In this document: in pieces, positions 35,137-45,000 of the stretch
Position numbering within the stretch: the first letter of the stretch is position 1
How the letters are laid out: every line of letters starts with the position of its first letter
NCBI RefSeq assembly: GCF_002355275.1
Contig: NZ_CP023449.1
Location: 3,140,001-3,204,000, forward strand
Length of the DNA: 64,000 nucleotides
Reading direction: 5' to 3'
Origin: Rhizorhabdus dicambivorans
Lineage (GTDB): Bacteria > Pseudomonadota > Alphaproteobacteria > Sphingomonadales > Sphingomonadaceae
Position numbers and translations under genes: made by a program
The notes under the pieces: generated by a model
Told to the model about the DNA's origin: nothing
Databases searched by the model: none
What the model saw: the letters and a program-made list of their open reading frames with translations, nothing else

Positions 35137-38100
35137 ATGCGTAATTTCAATCTCGGCTGCGCCGTGGGCGCTATTGCTGTTGCCATCGTCGCCAGCGCCC
35201 CGCTCCAGGCGCAGGAAACGACCTCCTCGATCCAGGGCAGCGTCACCGCGAGCGGCCAGCCGGTTTCGGGCGCCACCGTCACCATCACCCACGTTCCCTC
35301 GGGCACCCGCTCGACCGTCTCGACCAACAGCAGCGGTTCATTCAACGCGGGCGGCCTGCGCACCGGCGGCCCCTTCACCGTCGTCGTCGCGGCTCCGGGC
35401 TACAGCGAGTCGACCGTCACCGACGTCAACACGGTCGCCGGCCAGGCCTTCACCCTGCCCATCGAACTGGCCGAACAGGGCGGCCAGGAGATCGTCGTCA
35501 GCGCGACCAGCATCAAGTCGGCTCGCACCGTCTCGCAGGGCCCGGTCACGCTGCTGACCACCGCCGACATCGCCAAGGTCGCGACCGTCAACCGCGACAT
35601 CCGCGATCTCAGCCGCCGCGATCCCTTCGCCCGCCTCGACGACACTCCCGGCGGCGGCCGCGCGATCAGCTTCGCCGGCCAGAACGCCCGCTACAACCGC
35701 TTCACCGTCGACGGCGTGCCGATCACCGACAATTTCGGCCTCAACACCGATGGCCTCCCCAGCCGCCGCTCGCCGATCCCGCTGGACGCGGTCGGCCAGT
35801 TCCAGGCAAAGGTCGCGCCCTATGACGTGCGCGACGGCAATTTCCAGGGCGGCGCGATCAACATCGTGCTGCGTTCGGGCAGCAATGATTTCCAGGGCAC
35901 CGGCTTCTTCGCCTATTCGGACCAGAGCCTGACCGGCAAGAAGACCAAGGCCGGCCCAGGCATTCCCACCGGCCGCGTCACCCTGCCGAGCTTTAAGTAC
36001 AAGAATTACGGCGCCGAGATTTCGGGGCCCATCATCAAGGACAAACTGTTCTTCATGATCGCGGGCGAGCGCATCCGCGCACCTCTGCCGATCGCCGAGG
36101 GTCCGTCCGACAACAATGCCGGTATCGGTATCTCGACCCTGACCCAGGCGCAGGTCGACGCGGTTTCGGCGATCGCGCAAAGCCGGTACAACTATGATAC
36201 CGGCGGCGTGCTTAAGACCAATGGCGACAAGGACGATCGTCTGGTCGCCAAGCTCGACGCCAACCTGTCGGACACGCAGCGCCTGTCGCTGACCTATGCC
36301 TATGCCAAGGACGCGATCACGCTTGTCCAGAACGCGTTTCCGACCGCGCCGCAGGGCCTGGGCCTGGCATCGAACGCCTATATCCAGGGCAACCGCCTGC
36401 ACATCGGCGTCGCCCAGCTGAACTCGCAATGGACCGACGATTTCTCGACCGAAGTCCGCGGCTTCTACAAGGATTACGTCCGTATCCAGGACCCGCTGCT
36501 GGGTCGCGGCTTCGCGCAGTTCCAGGTCTGCACGGCACCGACCTCGGACCGCACCACGGCCGGCGCCGCCGCCAGCGCGAACATCAACTGCCCCACCAAC
36601 TTCGCGACCGTCTCCTTCGGCCCGGATATCTCGCGGCAGACCAACGCGCTGACCAGCAACACCTGGGGCGGTTTCGTGCAGGCCCGTCTGACCAAGGGCG
36701 ACCATAACATCCGCGCCTTCGTCGACATCCAGTCGACCGAGGTTTTCAACTCCTTCCTGCAGCGCTCGGCAGGCGACTATTATTTCGACTCCATCGCCGA
36801 CTTCCAGGCCGGCAACGCCCAGCGCTTCCGCTACGGCAACGGCATTCCCACACTGATCCCCGAGGATGCTGCGGCGGGCTTCAAATACCAGGCCTACACC
36901 TTTGGCATCATGGACACGTGGAAGATCACGCCCGAGTTCAACATCTCCTACGGCCTGCGTTACGATCTGTACGGCGGGCATAGCCGCGCGGTCATCAACC
37001 CCAATTTCGTCAGCCGTTACGGTTTTGCCAATAACGCCTATCTGTCGGGCCGCGGCATCCTGCAGCCGCGCTTCGGCTTCGACTACAAGCCGACCAGCCG
37101 CCTGAACATTCGCGGAGGCGTCGGCGTCTTCTCGGGCGGCACGCCGGACGTCTATTTCTCCAACAGCTTCTCGAACACCGGCGTTCTGACCAACTCGGTC
37201 GAGGTGCAGCAGGCCAACAGCGGCGCCTATACCGGCACTGGCGTCAATGCGACCAATGGTGCCGCGATCCTCAGCAACGTCAACGGCGCGACCATTCCGG
37301 CTGCGGCCAATGCGCTGCTGCTCAACGCAACCACGTCGGCCAACGCGACCACCAATGCGGTCGATCCGAACTTCAAGATCCCGTCGCAATGGCGCGGCAC
37401 GCTGTCGGCCACCTACAATGCCGATCTGGGCCCGCTGGGCGACGATTGGGAGTTCGGTGCGGACTTCTTCTATTCGAAGGTCCGCAACCAGGTGTTCTTC
37501 AGCGATCTGCGCGTCCGCCCCAACGGCCTGACCACGCCGGACGGCCGCGCGCGCTACACCCCGATCACCTCCTTCGCCGACACCAATTCGGATATCTTCC
37601 TGACCAACTCGAAGAAGGGCCGCAGCTATGTCTATGTAGCCCGCCTGCAGAAGGCGTTCGACATCGGCGTCGATGCCGGGGTGAGCTTCACCTATCAGGA
37701 CATCAAGGACCAGAACCCGGCGACCTCGTCGACCGCCGGCTCCAACTATGCCGCAGGCGTGTCGTTCGATCCGAACGGCCCGGCCTATGGCATCTCCAAC
37801 GATCAGGTGAAGTACGCCTTCAAGTACAACCTGTCGTTCGAGAAGGAGTTCTTCGGCGACAACAAGACCACCATCTCGCTGTTCGGCGAGACCCGCATCG
37901 GCCACCCGTACAGCTTCACGCTGCGCGACGCGGCCTCGCGCAGCCAGATTTTCGGCACGATCGGAACCGGCACCCGCTATCTGCTCTATGTGCCGACCGG
38001 GGTGAACGACCCGCTGGTCTCGTTCGACACCGCCGCCAACGCCGCCGCGTTCGACGCCTATGTCAATGCGACCGGGCTCGACAAATATCGCGGCAAGGTC

Positions 38101-38490
38101 GCGCCGCGTAACGGCTTCAATTCCCGGTGGTTCACCAAGATCGACCTTCACCTGTCGCAGGAAATCCCGACCGGCCTGGGCGACTCGAAGGTGACGCTGT
38201 TCGCGGACATCGAGAACTTCACCAACCTGCTCAACAAGAAGTGGGGCCAGATCCGCGAATATGCCTTCCCCTACACCGTCTCGCCGGTCACCGTGACCTG
38301 CCTCACCGCGCCGGTCGCCACCGGCACGGCACCGGGCGCCGCCACGGGTGCGAATGCGGGCGCGCCCTGCGTCCAGTATCGCTATACCCCGACGCAGACC
38401 TCGGGCGGCGTCTTCGCCGCGCCGACCGAGACGATCTACTCGCGCCAGTCGCTCTATCAGATCCGCGTCGGCGTCCGCTTCTCCTTCTGA
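35137..38490 (+). CDS. TonB-dependent receptor with carboxypeptidase-regulatory N-terminal domain (Oar-like)
   Basis: An outer-membrane receptor of 1117 residues. After a signal peptide (CAVGAIAVAIVASAPLQAQ) comes a carboxypeptidase-regulatory-like Ig domain (SIQGSVTASGQPVSGATVTITHVPSG, about 32-110), then the plug (NRDIRDLSRRDPFARLDD, VDGVPITDNFG, AINIVLRSGSNDF) and a large barrel ending YQIRVGVRFSF. Oar-type receptors import large or proteinaceous substrates or support protein secretion; the ligand cannot be predicted. ATG 35137 has a good ribosome site. A strong terminator follows, so it is a single-gene unit. Confidence 0.92.
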   Translation: MRNFNLGCAVGAIAVAIVASAPLQAQETTSSIQGSVTASGQPVSGATVTITHVPSGTRSTVSTNSSGSFNAGGLRTGGPFTVVVAAPGYSESTVTDVNTVAGQAFTLPIELAEQGGQEIVVSATSIKSARTVSQGPVTLLTTADIAKVATVNRDIRDLSRRDPFARLDDTPGGGRAISFAGQNARYNRFTVDGVPITDNFGLNTDGLPSRRSPIPLDAVGQFQAKVAPYDVRDGNFQGGAINIVLRSGSNDFQGTGFFAYSDQSLTGKKTKAGPGIPTGRVTLPSFKYKNYGAEISGPIIKDKLFFMIAGERIRAPLPIAEGPSDNNAGIGISTLTQAQVDAVSAIAQSRYNYDTGGVLKTNGDKDDRLVAKLDANLSDTQRLSLTYAYAKDAITLVQNAFPTAPQGLGLASNAYIQGNRLHIGVAQLNSQWTDDFSTEVRGFYKDYVRIQDPLLGRGFAQFQVCTAPTSDRTTAGAAASANINCPTNFATVSFGPDISRQTNALTSNTWGGFVQARLTKGDHNIRAFVDIQSTEVFNSFLQRSAGDYYFDSIADFQAGNAQRFRYGNGIPTLIPEDAAAGFKYQAYTFGIMDTWKITPEFNISYGLRYDLYGGHSRAVINPNFVSRYGFANNAYLSGRGILQPRFGFDYKPTSRLNIRGGVGVFSGGTPDVYFSNSFSNTGVLTNSVEVQQANSGAYTGTGVNATNGAAILSNVNGATIPAAANALLLNATTSANATTNAVDPNFKIPSQWRGTLSATYNADLGPLGDDWEFGADFFYSKVRNQVFFSDLRVRPNGLTTPDGRARYTPITSFADTNSDIFLTNSKKGRSYVYVARLQKAFDIGVDAGVSFTYQDIKDQNPATSSTAGSNYAAGVSFDPNGPAYGISNDQVKYAFKYNLSFEKEFFGDNKTTISLFGETRIGHPYSFTLRDAASRSQIFGTIGTGTRYLLYVPTGVNDPLVSFDTAANAAAFDAYVNATGLDKYRGKVAPRNGFNSRWFTKIDLHLSQEIPTGLGDSKVTLFADIENFTNLLNKKWGQIREYAFPYTVSPVTVTCLTAPVATGTAPGAATGANAGAPCVQYRYTPTQTSGGVFAAPTETIYSRQSLYQIRVGVRFSF

Positions 38491-38513
38491 TCGAAGCCAA
38501 TCCATCGAACTCG

Positions 38514-38545
38514 GGGGCCTCGCGAAAGCGGGGCCCCTTTGTTTT
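38514..38545 (+). terminator. Intrinsic terminator after the TonB receptor
   Basis: A ten-pair stem GGGGCCTCGC / GCGGGGCCCC (one G-U pair) closed by a GAAA tetraloop, directly followed by TTTGTTTT. It is the best rho-independent terminator in the window, 23 bases after the receptor stop. Confidence 0.93.
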
Positions 38546-38588
38546 GGGGCTCTGGCCAGCGGCGTCATTTTCGGTAAGAAGGCCGGCG

Positions 38589-39689
38589 ATGCGCTCGCCT
38601 GCCCTCATCCTTGCGCTGCTCGCCTTGCTTACCCCCGCAGCGGCGGTCTGGTCGGCGCCCCCCGCTCCCCTGACGCGCTCCGCGATCCCCGCCCCGGCCA
38701 CCGCACGCCCGGCCCCCACCACCGCCCCGCCAGCCGTCAGTCCGGCCGTCCCGTCGGCGGCCGCGCCGATCGTGGCGACACCGCCCCGCCCCGCCCCGAC
38801 GACGCCCCGCGCCGCCGGGCCGATCAGCCTGTGCGAGGGCGTCTGGCTGGACGGGATGCGCAACCGCGCGGTGCCGGTGCGGATCCGCATGCCTTCGGGC
38901 AGCGGCAAACTGGCGGTCGTCCTGTTCAGCCACGGCCTGGGCGGTTCGCTCGACGCCGGGGCGATCTGGGCCCATGCCTGGGCGGGCGCGGGCTTTGCGG
39001 TGGTCAATCTCCAGCATCCGGGCACCGACAGCGCGATCTTCGGCAAACCCGGCTTCAAGTCGGCCCTCAACCTGGAGCAGCTGGCGGAGCGCGCGCGCGA
39101 TATCCAGTTCGTTATCGGCGAACTGGGCCGCCGCGTCCTCGAAGGCCCCTGCGATTTGCGCCGGATCGATTCCAGCCGCATCGGCGTCGCCGGCCACAGC
39201 TTCGGCGCGCAGACCGTGCAGGCGATCGCCGGACAGAGTTTCCCCACCGCGATGGAGCCGCCGCTCTCCGATCTGCGCGTCCGCGCCGCGATAGGCCTCA
39301 GCCCTTCCCCGCCGATCGGCTGGTCGCCCGAGGCCGCCTTCTCGACGATCCGCGTCCCGTTCCTGTCGATCACCGGCACCGCGGATGCCGTGCCCTTCGT
39401 CACGCCGATCACGGCGCTCCAGCGCCAGGAGCCGTTCCGGCTGATGCCGCCGGGCGAGAAATATCTGCTGGTGCTGAACGGCGGCACCCATGAGATGTTC
39501 GCGGGCCAGTCGTTCCGGACCATGCTCAACGGCGAACCCACCCCGCACATCCGCGACGCGGTGATAGAGGCGACCCTGGCCTTCTGGCGCGCCACGCTCG
39601 ATGGCAATGCGGCGGCCCTGCTCTGGCTGCAGAGCCCGACCGGCCTGCGCGCGGTGCTCAACGAAGGCGACGCCTTCGAGAGCCGCTGA
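38589..39689 (+). CDS. Exported alpha/beta hydrolase (dienelactone/acetylhydrolase type)
   Basis: A 366-residue protein with a signal peptide (SPALILALLALLTPAAAVWSA) and a long Pro/Ala-rich spacer to about residue 80. The hydrolase domain shows VVLFSHGLGG (oxyanion side), the nucleophile elbow GHSFGAQ (Ser near 202), ITGTADAVPF (Asp) and NGGTHEMFAG (His), the full Ser-Asp-His set. Resembles secreted platelet-activating-factor acetylhydrolase-like or chlorophyllase-like hydrolases; the substrate is unknown. ATG 38589 sits 44 bases past the TonB terminator. A 12-base perfect palindrome GACAAGCTTGTC follows the stop at 39693. Confidence 0.8.
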   Translation: MRSPALILALLALLTPAAAVWSAPPAPLTRSAIPAPATARPAPTTAPPAVSPAVPSAAAPIVATPPRPAPTTPRAAGPISLCEGVWLDGMRNRAVPVRIRMPSGSGKLAVVLFSHGLGGSLDAGAIWAHAWAGAGFAVVNLQHPGTDSAIFGKPGFKSALNLEQLAERARDIQFVIGELGRRVLEGPCDLRRIDSSRIGVAGHSFGAQTVQAIAGQSFPTAMEPPLSDLRVRAAIGLSPSPPIGWSPEAAFSTIRVPFLSITGTADAVPFVTPITALQRQEPFRLMPPGEKYLLVLNGGTHEMFAGQSFRTMLNGEPTPHIRDAVIEATLAFWRATLDGNAAALLWLQSPTGLRAVLNEGDAFESR

Positions 39690-39764
39690 ACCGACAAGCT
39701 TGTCAGGAGCATGAGAGCCCGATAGCCTCGGCCCCGTAACGGCTTTCTTGGGGGGAGAGGCCTG

Positions 39765-41081
39765 ATGAGCGACGAGGGTTCGACGAGTACACCGCTGGCT
39801 CCGGTGATCCGGGCCGATCGCGTCGAGGCGCTGGACATATTACGCGGCGTGGCGGTGCTCGGCATCCTGATGATGAACATCACCGCCTTCGGCCTGCTGT
39901 TCCACGCCTATGGCAATCCTCTTGCCGGCGGCGGCGCGGACGGGCCGAACCTGATCGCCTACAAGATCATCCAGGTCGGCTTCGAAGGGACGATGCGCGG
40001 GATCTTCTCGCTGCTGTTCGGGGCCAGCATCGTGCTGCTGACCGAGCGGATGGAGGCATCCGGCGCGGGCCTGATGACGGCCGAGATCCATTTCCGCCGG
40101 ATGCTGTGGATGATGCTGTTCGGCGTCATCCACTGGGCGCTGCTGCTGTGGACGGGCGAAATCCTGTTCGCCTATTCGCTGTGCGGGCTGGTGCTGTTCG
40201 CGCTTCGCAAGCTGCGCCCCGGCATCCAGATCGCTGCCGCGCTGCTGCTGCTGATCGGAGCAGCGGCGATCCAGACCCACCAATATCATGATGCGGTGAA
40301 GGAAAAGGCCGCGGCGACCGTGGCGGAAGCCGCCAAGACATCGGGCGCCAAGCTCACCACGGAGCAGGAAGCGGCGATCGAGAGCTGGCAGGAACAGCTG
40401 GGCCATGTCACGCCTGCTCCCGAGGAGGCCAAGGCGATCCGCGACATCCACAAGGGTTCCTGGTGGAATGCGGTCGTCAAGCAATGGCCGGGCAGTGTCG
40501 CCTTCCAATGGAAGGGGGCGCCCTTCTGGCTGCTCTTCGACATGATCCCGTTCATGCTGCTCGGCATGGGGCTGCTGAAACTTGGCATCCTTGGCGGCGC
40601 CGCGCCACCGCGCCTCTATCTGGCGATGGCGCTGGCCGGCTATGGCGTCGGCATCCCGCTCGGCATCTATGAACTGAACCTCGTGCTCGACGCGAGGTTC
40701 GACGCGCTCGCCTTCGCGGAGGCCGACCGCACCTATGAGCTGAGCCGGCTGGCGATGGTGATCGGTCATCTCGGCTTGCTGCTGCTGTTCATCCGCTCCG
40801 GGATCATCAGGCCGCTGCAGTGCGCGCTCGCCGCGACCGGGCAGATGGCGCTCAGCAACTATCTGATGCAGACGATCATCTGCACGGCGCTGTTCTACGG
40901 CTTCGGCTTCGGCCTGTTCGAAGCATTCCAGCGCTACCAGCTCTACGGCGTGGTCGCGGCGATCTGGATCGCCGAACTGATCTGGAGCCCGCTCTGGCTG
41001 CGCCATTATCGCTTCGGCCCGTTCGAATGGCTGTGGCGGTCGCTGACCTACTGGAAGCTCCAGCCGATGCGGCTAGCCTAG
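39765..41081 (+). CDS. DUF418 domain membrane protein
   Basis: A 438-residue inner-membrane protein with about nine hydrophobic segments, starting RVEALDILRGVAVLGILMMNITAF as is typical of DUF418/YeiB proteins. The DUF418 domain itself is the C-terminal part (GQMALSNYLMQTIICTALFYGFGFGLF through FGPFEWLWRSLTYWKLQPM). The molecular role is unknown; family members are related to acyltransferase-like membrane proteins. Start ATG 39765 follows GGGGGGAGAGG. Its last nine bases overlap the convergent LLM oxidoreductase gene. Confidence 0.9.
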   Translation: MSDEGSTSTPLAPVIRADRVEALDILRGVAVLGILMMNITAFGLLFHAYGNPLAGGGADGPNLIAYKIIQVGFEGTMRGIFSLLFGASIVLLTERMEASGAGLMTAEIHFRRMLWMMLFGVIHWALLLWTGEILFAYSLCGLVLFALRKLRPGIQIAAALLLLIGAAAIQTHQYHDAVKEKAAATVAEAAKTSGAKLTTEQEAAIESWQEQLGHVTPAPEEAKAIRDIHKGSWWNAVVKQWPGSVAFQWKGAPFWLLFDMIPFMLLGMGLLKLGILGGAAPPRLYLAMALAGYGVGIPLGIYELNLVLDARFDALAFAEADRTYELSRLAMVIGHLGLLLLFIRSGIIRPLQCALAATGQMALSNYLMQTIICTALFYGFGFGLFEAFQRYQLYGVVAAIWIAELIWSPLWLRHYRFGPFEWLWRSLTYWKLQPMRLA

Positions 41082-42026
41082 CTTCGGCCGGAGCTGCTTC
41101 TCGAAGAAATCGATGAAGCCCGCTTGATCGGGGCCGGGGCAGGTCAGCACGACATGATCGTAGCCGGCCTCGATGTAGCGGCGGATGAAAGCCGCCGCGC
41201 GGTCGGGATCGGGGCCGGCGGCGGCGGAGTCGGCCAGATCCTCGGGCTTCACATGCTTGGTCGCTGCCTCGAAGCCCTGCACCGCCGGCAGCTCGCTGTT
41301 CACCGCCCAGCCCAGCGCCGAGAAGCGGAACTGGCGATGCGCCAGTTCGAGCCCTTCCTTTTCGGAAGGGGCATAGGCGATCAGCGCCTCGGCATAGCGT
41401 GGGCCATCCTTGCCGCTCTTGCGGAAGCCTTCGACCAGCTCGGCCTTGGGCTCGGTGGTCATGATCCCGTCGCCCTTCTCGGCGGCCAGCGCCACCGAAT
41501 GGGGTCCGCTCACCCCTACCACCACCGGAATCGGCGCGTCGGGGCAGTCGTAGAGCTGGGCATGGTCGATCACATAATAGTCGCCCTTCCAGTTCTGGAC
41601 GCCGCCCTGCCAGAGCGCCCGGAAGATGTCGATCGCCTCGGCCAGCATGGCGTGCCGCTCGGGCAGCGACGGCCAGCGCGCGCCGGTGACATGCTCGTTG
41701 AGCCGTTCGCCCGCGCCCACCGCCAGGGTGAAGCGGCCGTCGCTCATCAACGCGATGGTGGCGGCCGCCTGCGCGACGATCGCGGGATGGTAGCGGATGA
41801 TCGGGCAGGTCAGCCCGGTGGCGATGCCGATCCGGCTCGTCGCCTGGGCGATGCCGCCCAGCACGCTCCAGGCGAAGGGGGCATGGCCCTGCGATTCGAG
41901 CCAGGGGTGGAAATGGTCGGAGATCGAGACGAAGTCGAAGCCCGCCGCCTCGGCGCGCACCGCATTGTCGACCAGCGCCTTCGGCCCATGTTCCTCGGTC
42001 ATCAGCTTGTAGCCGAACTTCACCAT
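41073..42026 (-). CDS. Luciferase-like (LLM class) oxidoreductase, F420-type G6PDH-like subfamily
   Basis: A 317-residue TIM-barrel flavin/F420 enzyme. The start MVKFGYKLMTEEHGPKALVDNAVRAEAAGFDFVSISDHFHPW and the middle CPIIRYHPAIVAQAAATIALMSDGRFTLAVGAGERLNEHV match the subfamily related to F420-dependent glucose-6-phosphate dehydrogenase. Whether it uses coenzyme F420 or FMN cannot be decided; no F420 biosynthesis genes lie in the window. Substrate unknown. It is 61 bases downstream of dnaE2 on the same side and overlaps the convergent DUF418 gene by nine bases. Confidence 0.85.
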   Translation of the reverse strand: MVKFGYKLMTEEHGPKALVDNAVRAEAAGFDFVSISDHFHPWLESQGHAPFAWSVLGGIAQATSRIGIATGLTCPIIRYHPAIVAQAAATIALMSDGRFTLAVGAGERLNEHVTGARWPSLPERHAMLAEAIDIFRALWQGGVQNWKGDYYVIDHAQLYDCPDAPIPVVVGVSGPHSVALAAEKGDGIMTTEPKAELVEGFRKSGKDGPRYAEALIAYAPSEKEGLELAHRQFRFSALGWAVNSELPAVQGFEAATKHVKPEDLADSAAAGPDPDRAAAFIRRYIEAGYDHVVLTCPGPDQAGFIDFFEKQLRPKLG

Positions 42027-42087
42027 TGCGCCTCTCCTTGGGGTGGAGCGGCATCAATGCGGCAGGCGGCCGGATGATCCACCGCAT

Positions 42088-45000
42088 CTAATGGAAATCC
42101 CGCGATTTCGGCAGGATGCGCACATTGCGGGGATGACTGCCCCGGGGGACGTGATCGCGCGGCGGCTGGGGATGCTCGAACACATCGGCACGCGACAGCT
42201 CGATCTGGGCGCGGTGATCCTCGGACAGGCGATCGAGCTCGGCGGTGCGATCGGTGACGATCGCGCCCATCAGGTGGACGACGCCCTCCGGGCTCTTCTG
42301 TATCTCCCCCTCCACCACCATCAGGCGGGAGGCCATCACCTGCCGCCGCTGCACCTCAAAGGTCCGCGCCCAGAGCAGGACGTTGCAGATGCCGGTCTCG
42401 TCCTCCAGCGTGATGAAGATCGCCTTGCCCTCCCCGGGCCGCTGGCGGACGAGGACGACCCCGGCGACCCTGGCGCGGCGGCCGTTCCGGGCTTCCGATG
42501 CCTCGCGGCAGCTCAGCACCCCTTCCCGCTCGAAGGTCCCGCGCAGGAACTGCATCGGATGGCCTTTGAGCGACAGGCGGGTGAGCTGGTAATCGGCGGC
42601 GACATGCTCCGATAGCGGCATCGCGGGCAGCATCGCATCGGGCTCCTCGCCCAGCTCGCGCGCCCGGGCGGCGGCGAACAGGGGCAGTTCGCCATCGGGG
42701 GTGCGGCGCGCTTCCCACAGCGCCGCCCGCCGGTCGAGCCCGATCGAGCGGAAGGCATCGGCATCGGCCAGCAGCCGCAGCGCCCGGCGCGGCAGCCTGG
42801 CCCGGCGCGCCAGCTCCTCGATGCCGGTGAAGCGTCCCGCACCACGCGCCGCGACCAGCGCCTCGGCCCAGGCTTCGCGGAAGCCGTCGATCTGGCGCAG
42901 GCCGATGCGTAGGGCGAGGCTGAACCCGGCCCCTTCGTCAGAATGATCGTCATCGGTTGAGCTAGTCCGCTCCAGCCCATTGTCCCAGCCACTGTTGTTG
43001 ATGTCGACGGCCCGAACCTCGACGCCATGCTCGCGCGCGTCGCGGACGATCTGGGCGGGGGCGTAGAAGCCCATTGGCTGCGAATTGAGCAGCGCGCAGG
43101 CGAACACCGCCGGATAGCGGCACTTGATGTAGGAAGAGGCATAGACCAGCAGCGCGAAGGACTGGGCGTGGCTTTCGGGAAAGCCATAGCTGCCGAAGCC
43201 CTTGATCTGTTCGAAGCAGCGCGCCGCGAAATCGGCCGGGTAGCCGCGCTTCACCATGCCGTCGATCATCTTGCGCTCGAACTTCGGCATGGTGCCGACA
43301 TTGCGGAAGGTGGCCATGGCCCGGCGCAGCTGGTTCGCCTCGGCATCGGTGAAACCCGCTGCGACGATCGCCAGCTTCATCGCCTGCTCCTGGAACAGCG
43401 GCACGCCCAGCGTCTTGCCCAGCACCTCACGCAGCTCATCGGGATCATGGGCAGGCCCCGGTGAAGGATAGACCACCAGCTCCTTGCCCGCGCGGCGGCG
43501 TAGATAGGGATGCACCATGCCCCCCTGGATCGGCCCCGGCCGCACGATCGCCACCTGGATGACGAGATCATAGAGTTCGCGCGGGCGAAGCCGGGGCAGC
43601 ATGTTGATCTGGGCCCGGCTCTCGACCTGGAAGACGCCGATGCTGTCACCCCTGCACAGCATGTCATAGACGTCGGGCTGATCGGGCGGGATGCTGGCGA
43701 TCGTATATTGCCGGCCGATATGGGTCTCGATCAGCGCGAAGGCCTTGCGGATACAGGTCAGCATGCCGAGCGCCAATATGTCGACCTTCATCAGGCAGAG
43801 CGCGTCGATATCGTCCTTGTCCCATTCGATGAAGGTGCGATCGTCCATCGCGGCATTGTGGATCGGCACCGTCTCGTCGAGCCGGTCCTCGGTCAGCACA
43901 TAGCCGCCGACATGCTGGGACAGATGGCGCGGGAATGTCAGCAGTTGCTCGACCAGCATGTTGAGCCGGGCGATCCCGACATTGCCGGTGTCGAAGCCGG
44001 TCTCGTGGAAGCGCTTCTCCTCCATCTTCGCCGCGAAGCTGCCCCAGATGGTCGAGGTCAGCCTGGCCGCGACATCCTCGCTATAGCCCAGCACCTTGGC
44101 GATCTCGCGCACCGCGCTGCGCGGCCGGTAATGGATGACGGTGCCGGCGATGCCGGCGCGGTGGCGGCCATAGCGGCGGTAGACATATTGCATCACCTCC
44201 TCGCGCCGCTCATGCTCGAAATCGACGTCGATATCGGGCGGCTCCTTGCGGTCCTCGGAGATGAAGCGCGAGAAGAGCAGTTGGTTGGCGACCGGATCTA
44301 CCTCGGTGACGCCAAGCACGTAGCAGATCACCGAATTGGCCGCCGAACCGCGCCCTTGGCACAATATTCCCTGGCTGCGCGCAAATCTGACCACGTCGTG
44401 GACGGTCAGGAAATAATAGGCATATTGTTCCTTACGGACGAGCTTGAGCTCGGTCACGACAAGCCGGAGGACCTTCCGCGACGGCGCCGTGCCATAACGC
44501 CAGCGGATGCCCTTCCTGACGAGATGCTCGAGCCAGCCTTGCGGGGTCCAGCCTTCGGGGACGGGTTCGTGCGGATATTCGTAGCGGAGCTGGCCGAGAT
44601 CGAAATCGATCCGGTCGAGCAGCCCCAGACTCTCCTCGACCGCCTCGGGGTAATCCCGGAACAGCCGCGCCATCTCCCGGCCGGGCTTGAGATGCCGTTC
44701 GGCATTGGCGGCGATCCTGGTGCCGGCCTCTTCCAGCTTGAGGCCGAGGCGGATGCAGGTGACGACATCGTGGAGGGGACGCTGCTGCGGGGTGGCATAG
44801 AGCACGTCGTTGGTGGCGATCAGCGGGACCGGATTTCCGGGTGCATGGGGTTGATCGTCGCCTTTTTGATTTTTCACCCCGGCGGCGATCCGGGCGAGCT
44901 TCGCGAGGCGGCGCTTGTCACGTCCCGAATAGGGCATGGCGAGGCCGAGCCAGACGCGATCCGGAGCGGCGGCGGTGAGGATTTCGAGCGTCCTCTCGAT

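Noticed and set aside
35338-38568. A 1076-codon minus-strand frame opposite the TonB receptor.
   Set aside because: Opposite a full-length receptor with signal peptide and terminal Phe; no recognisable domain and a repetitive Val/Gly/Ala/Asp composition.
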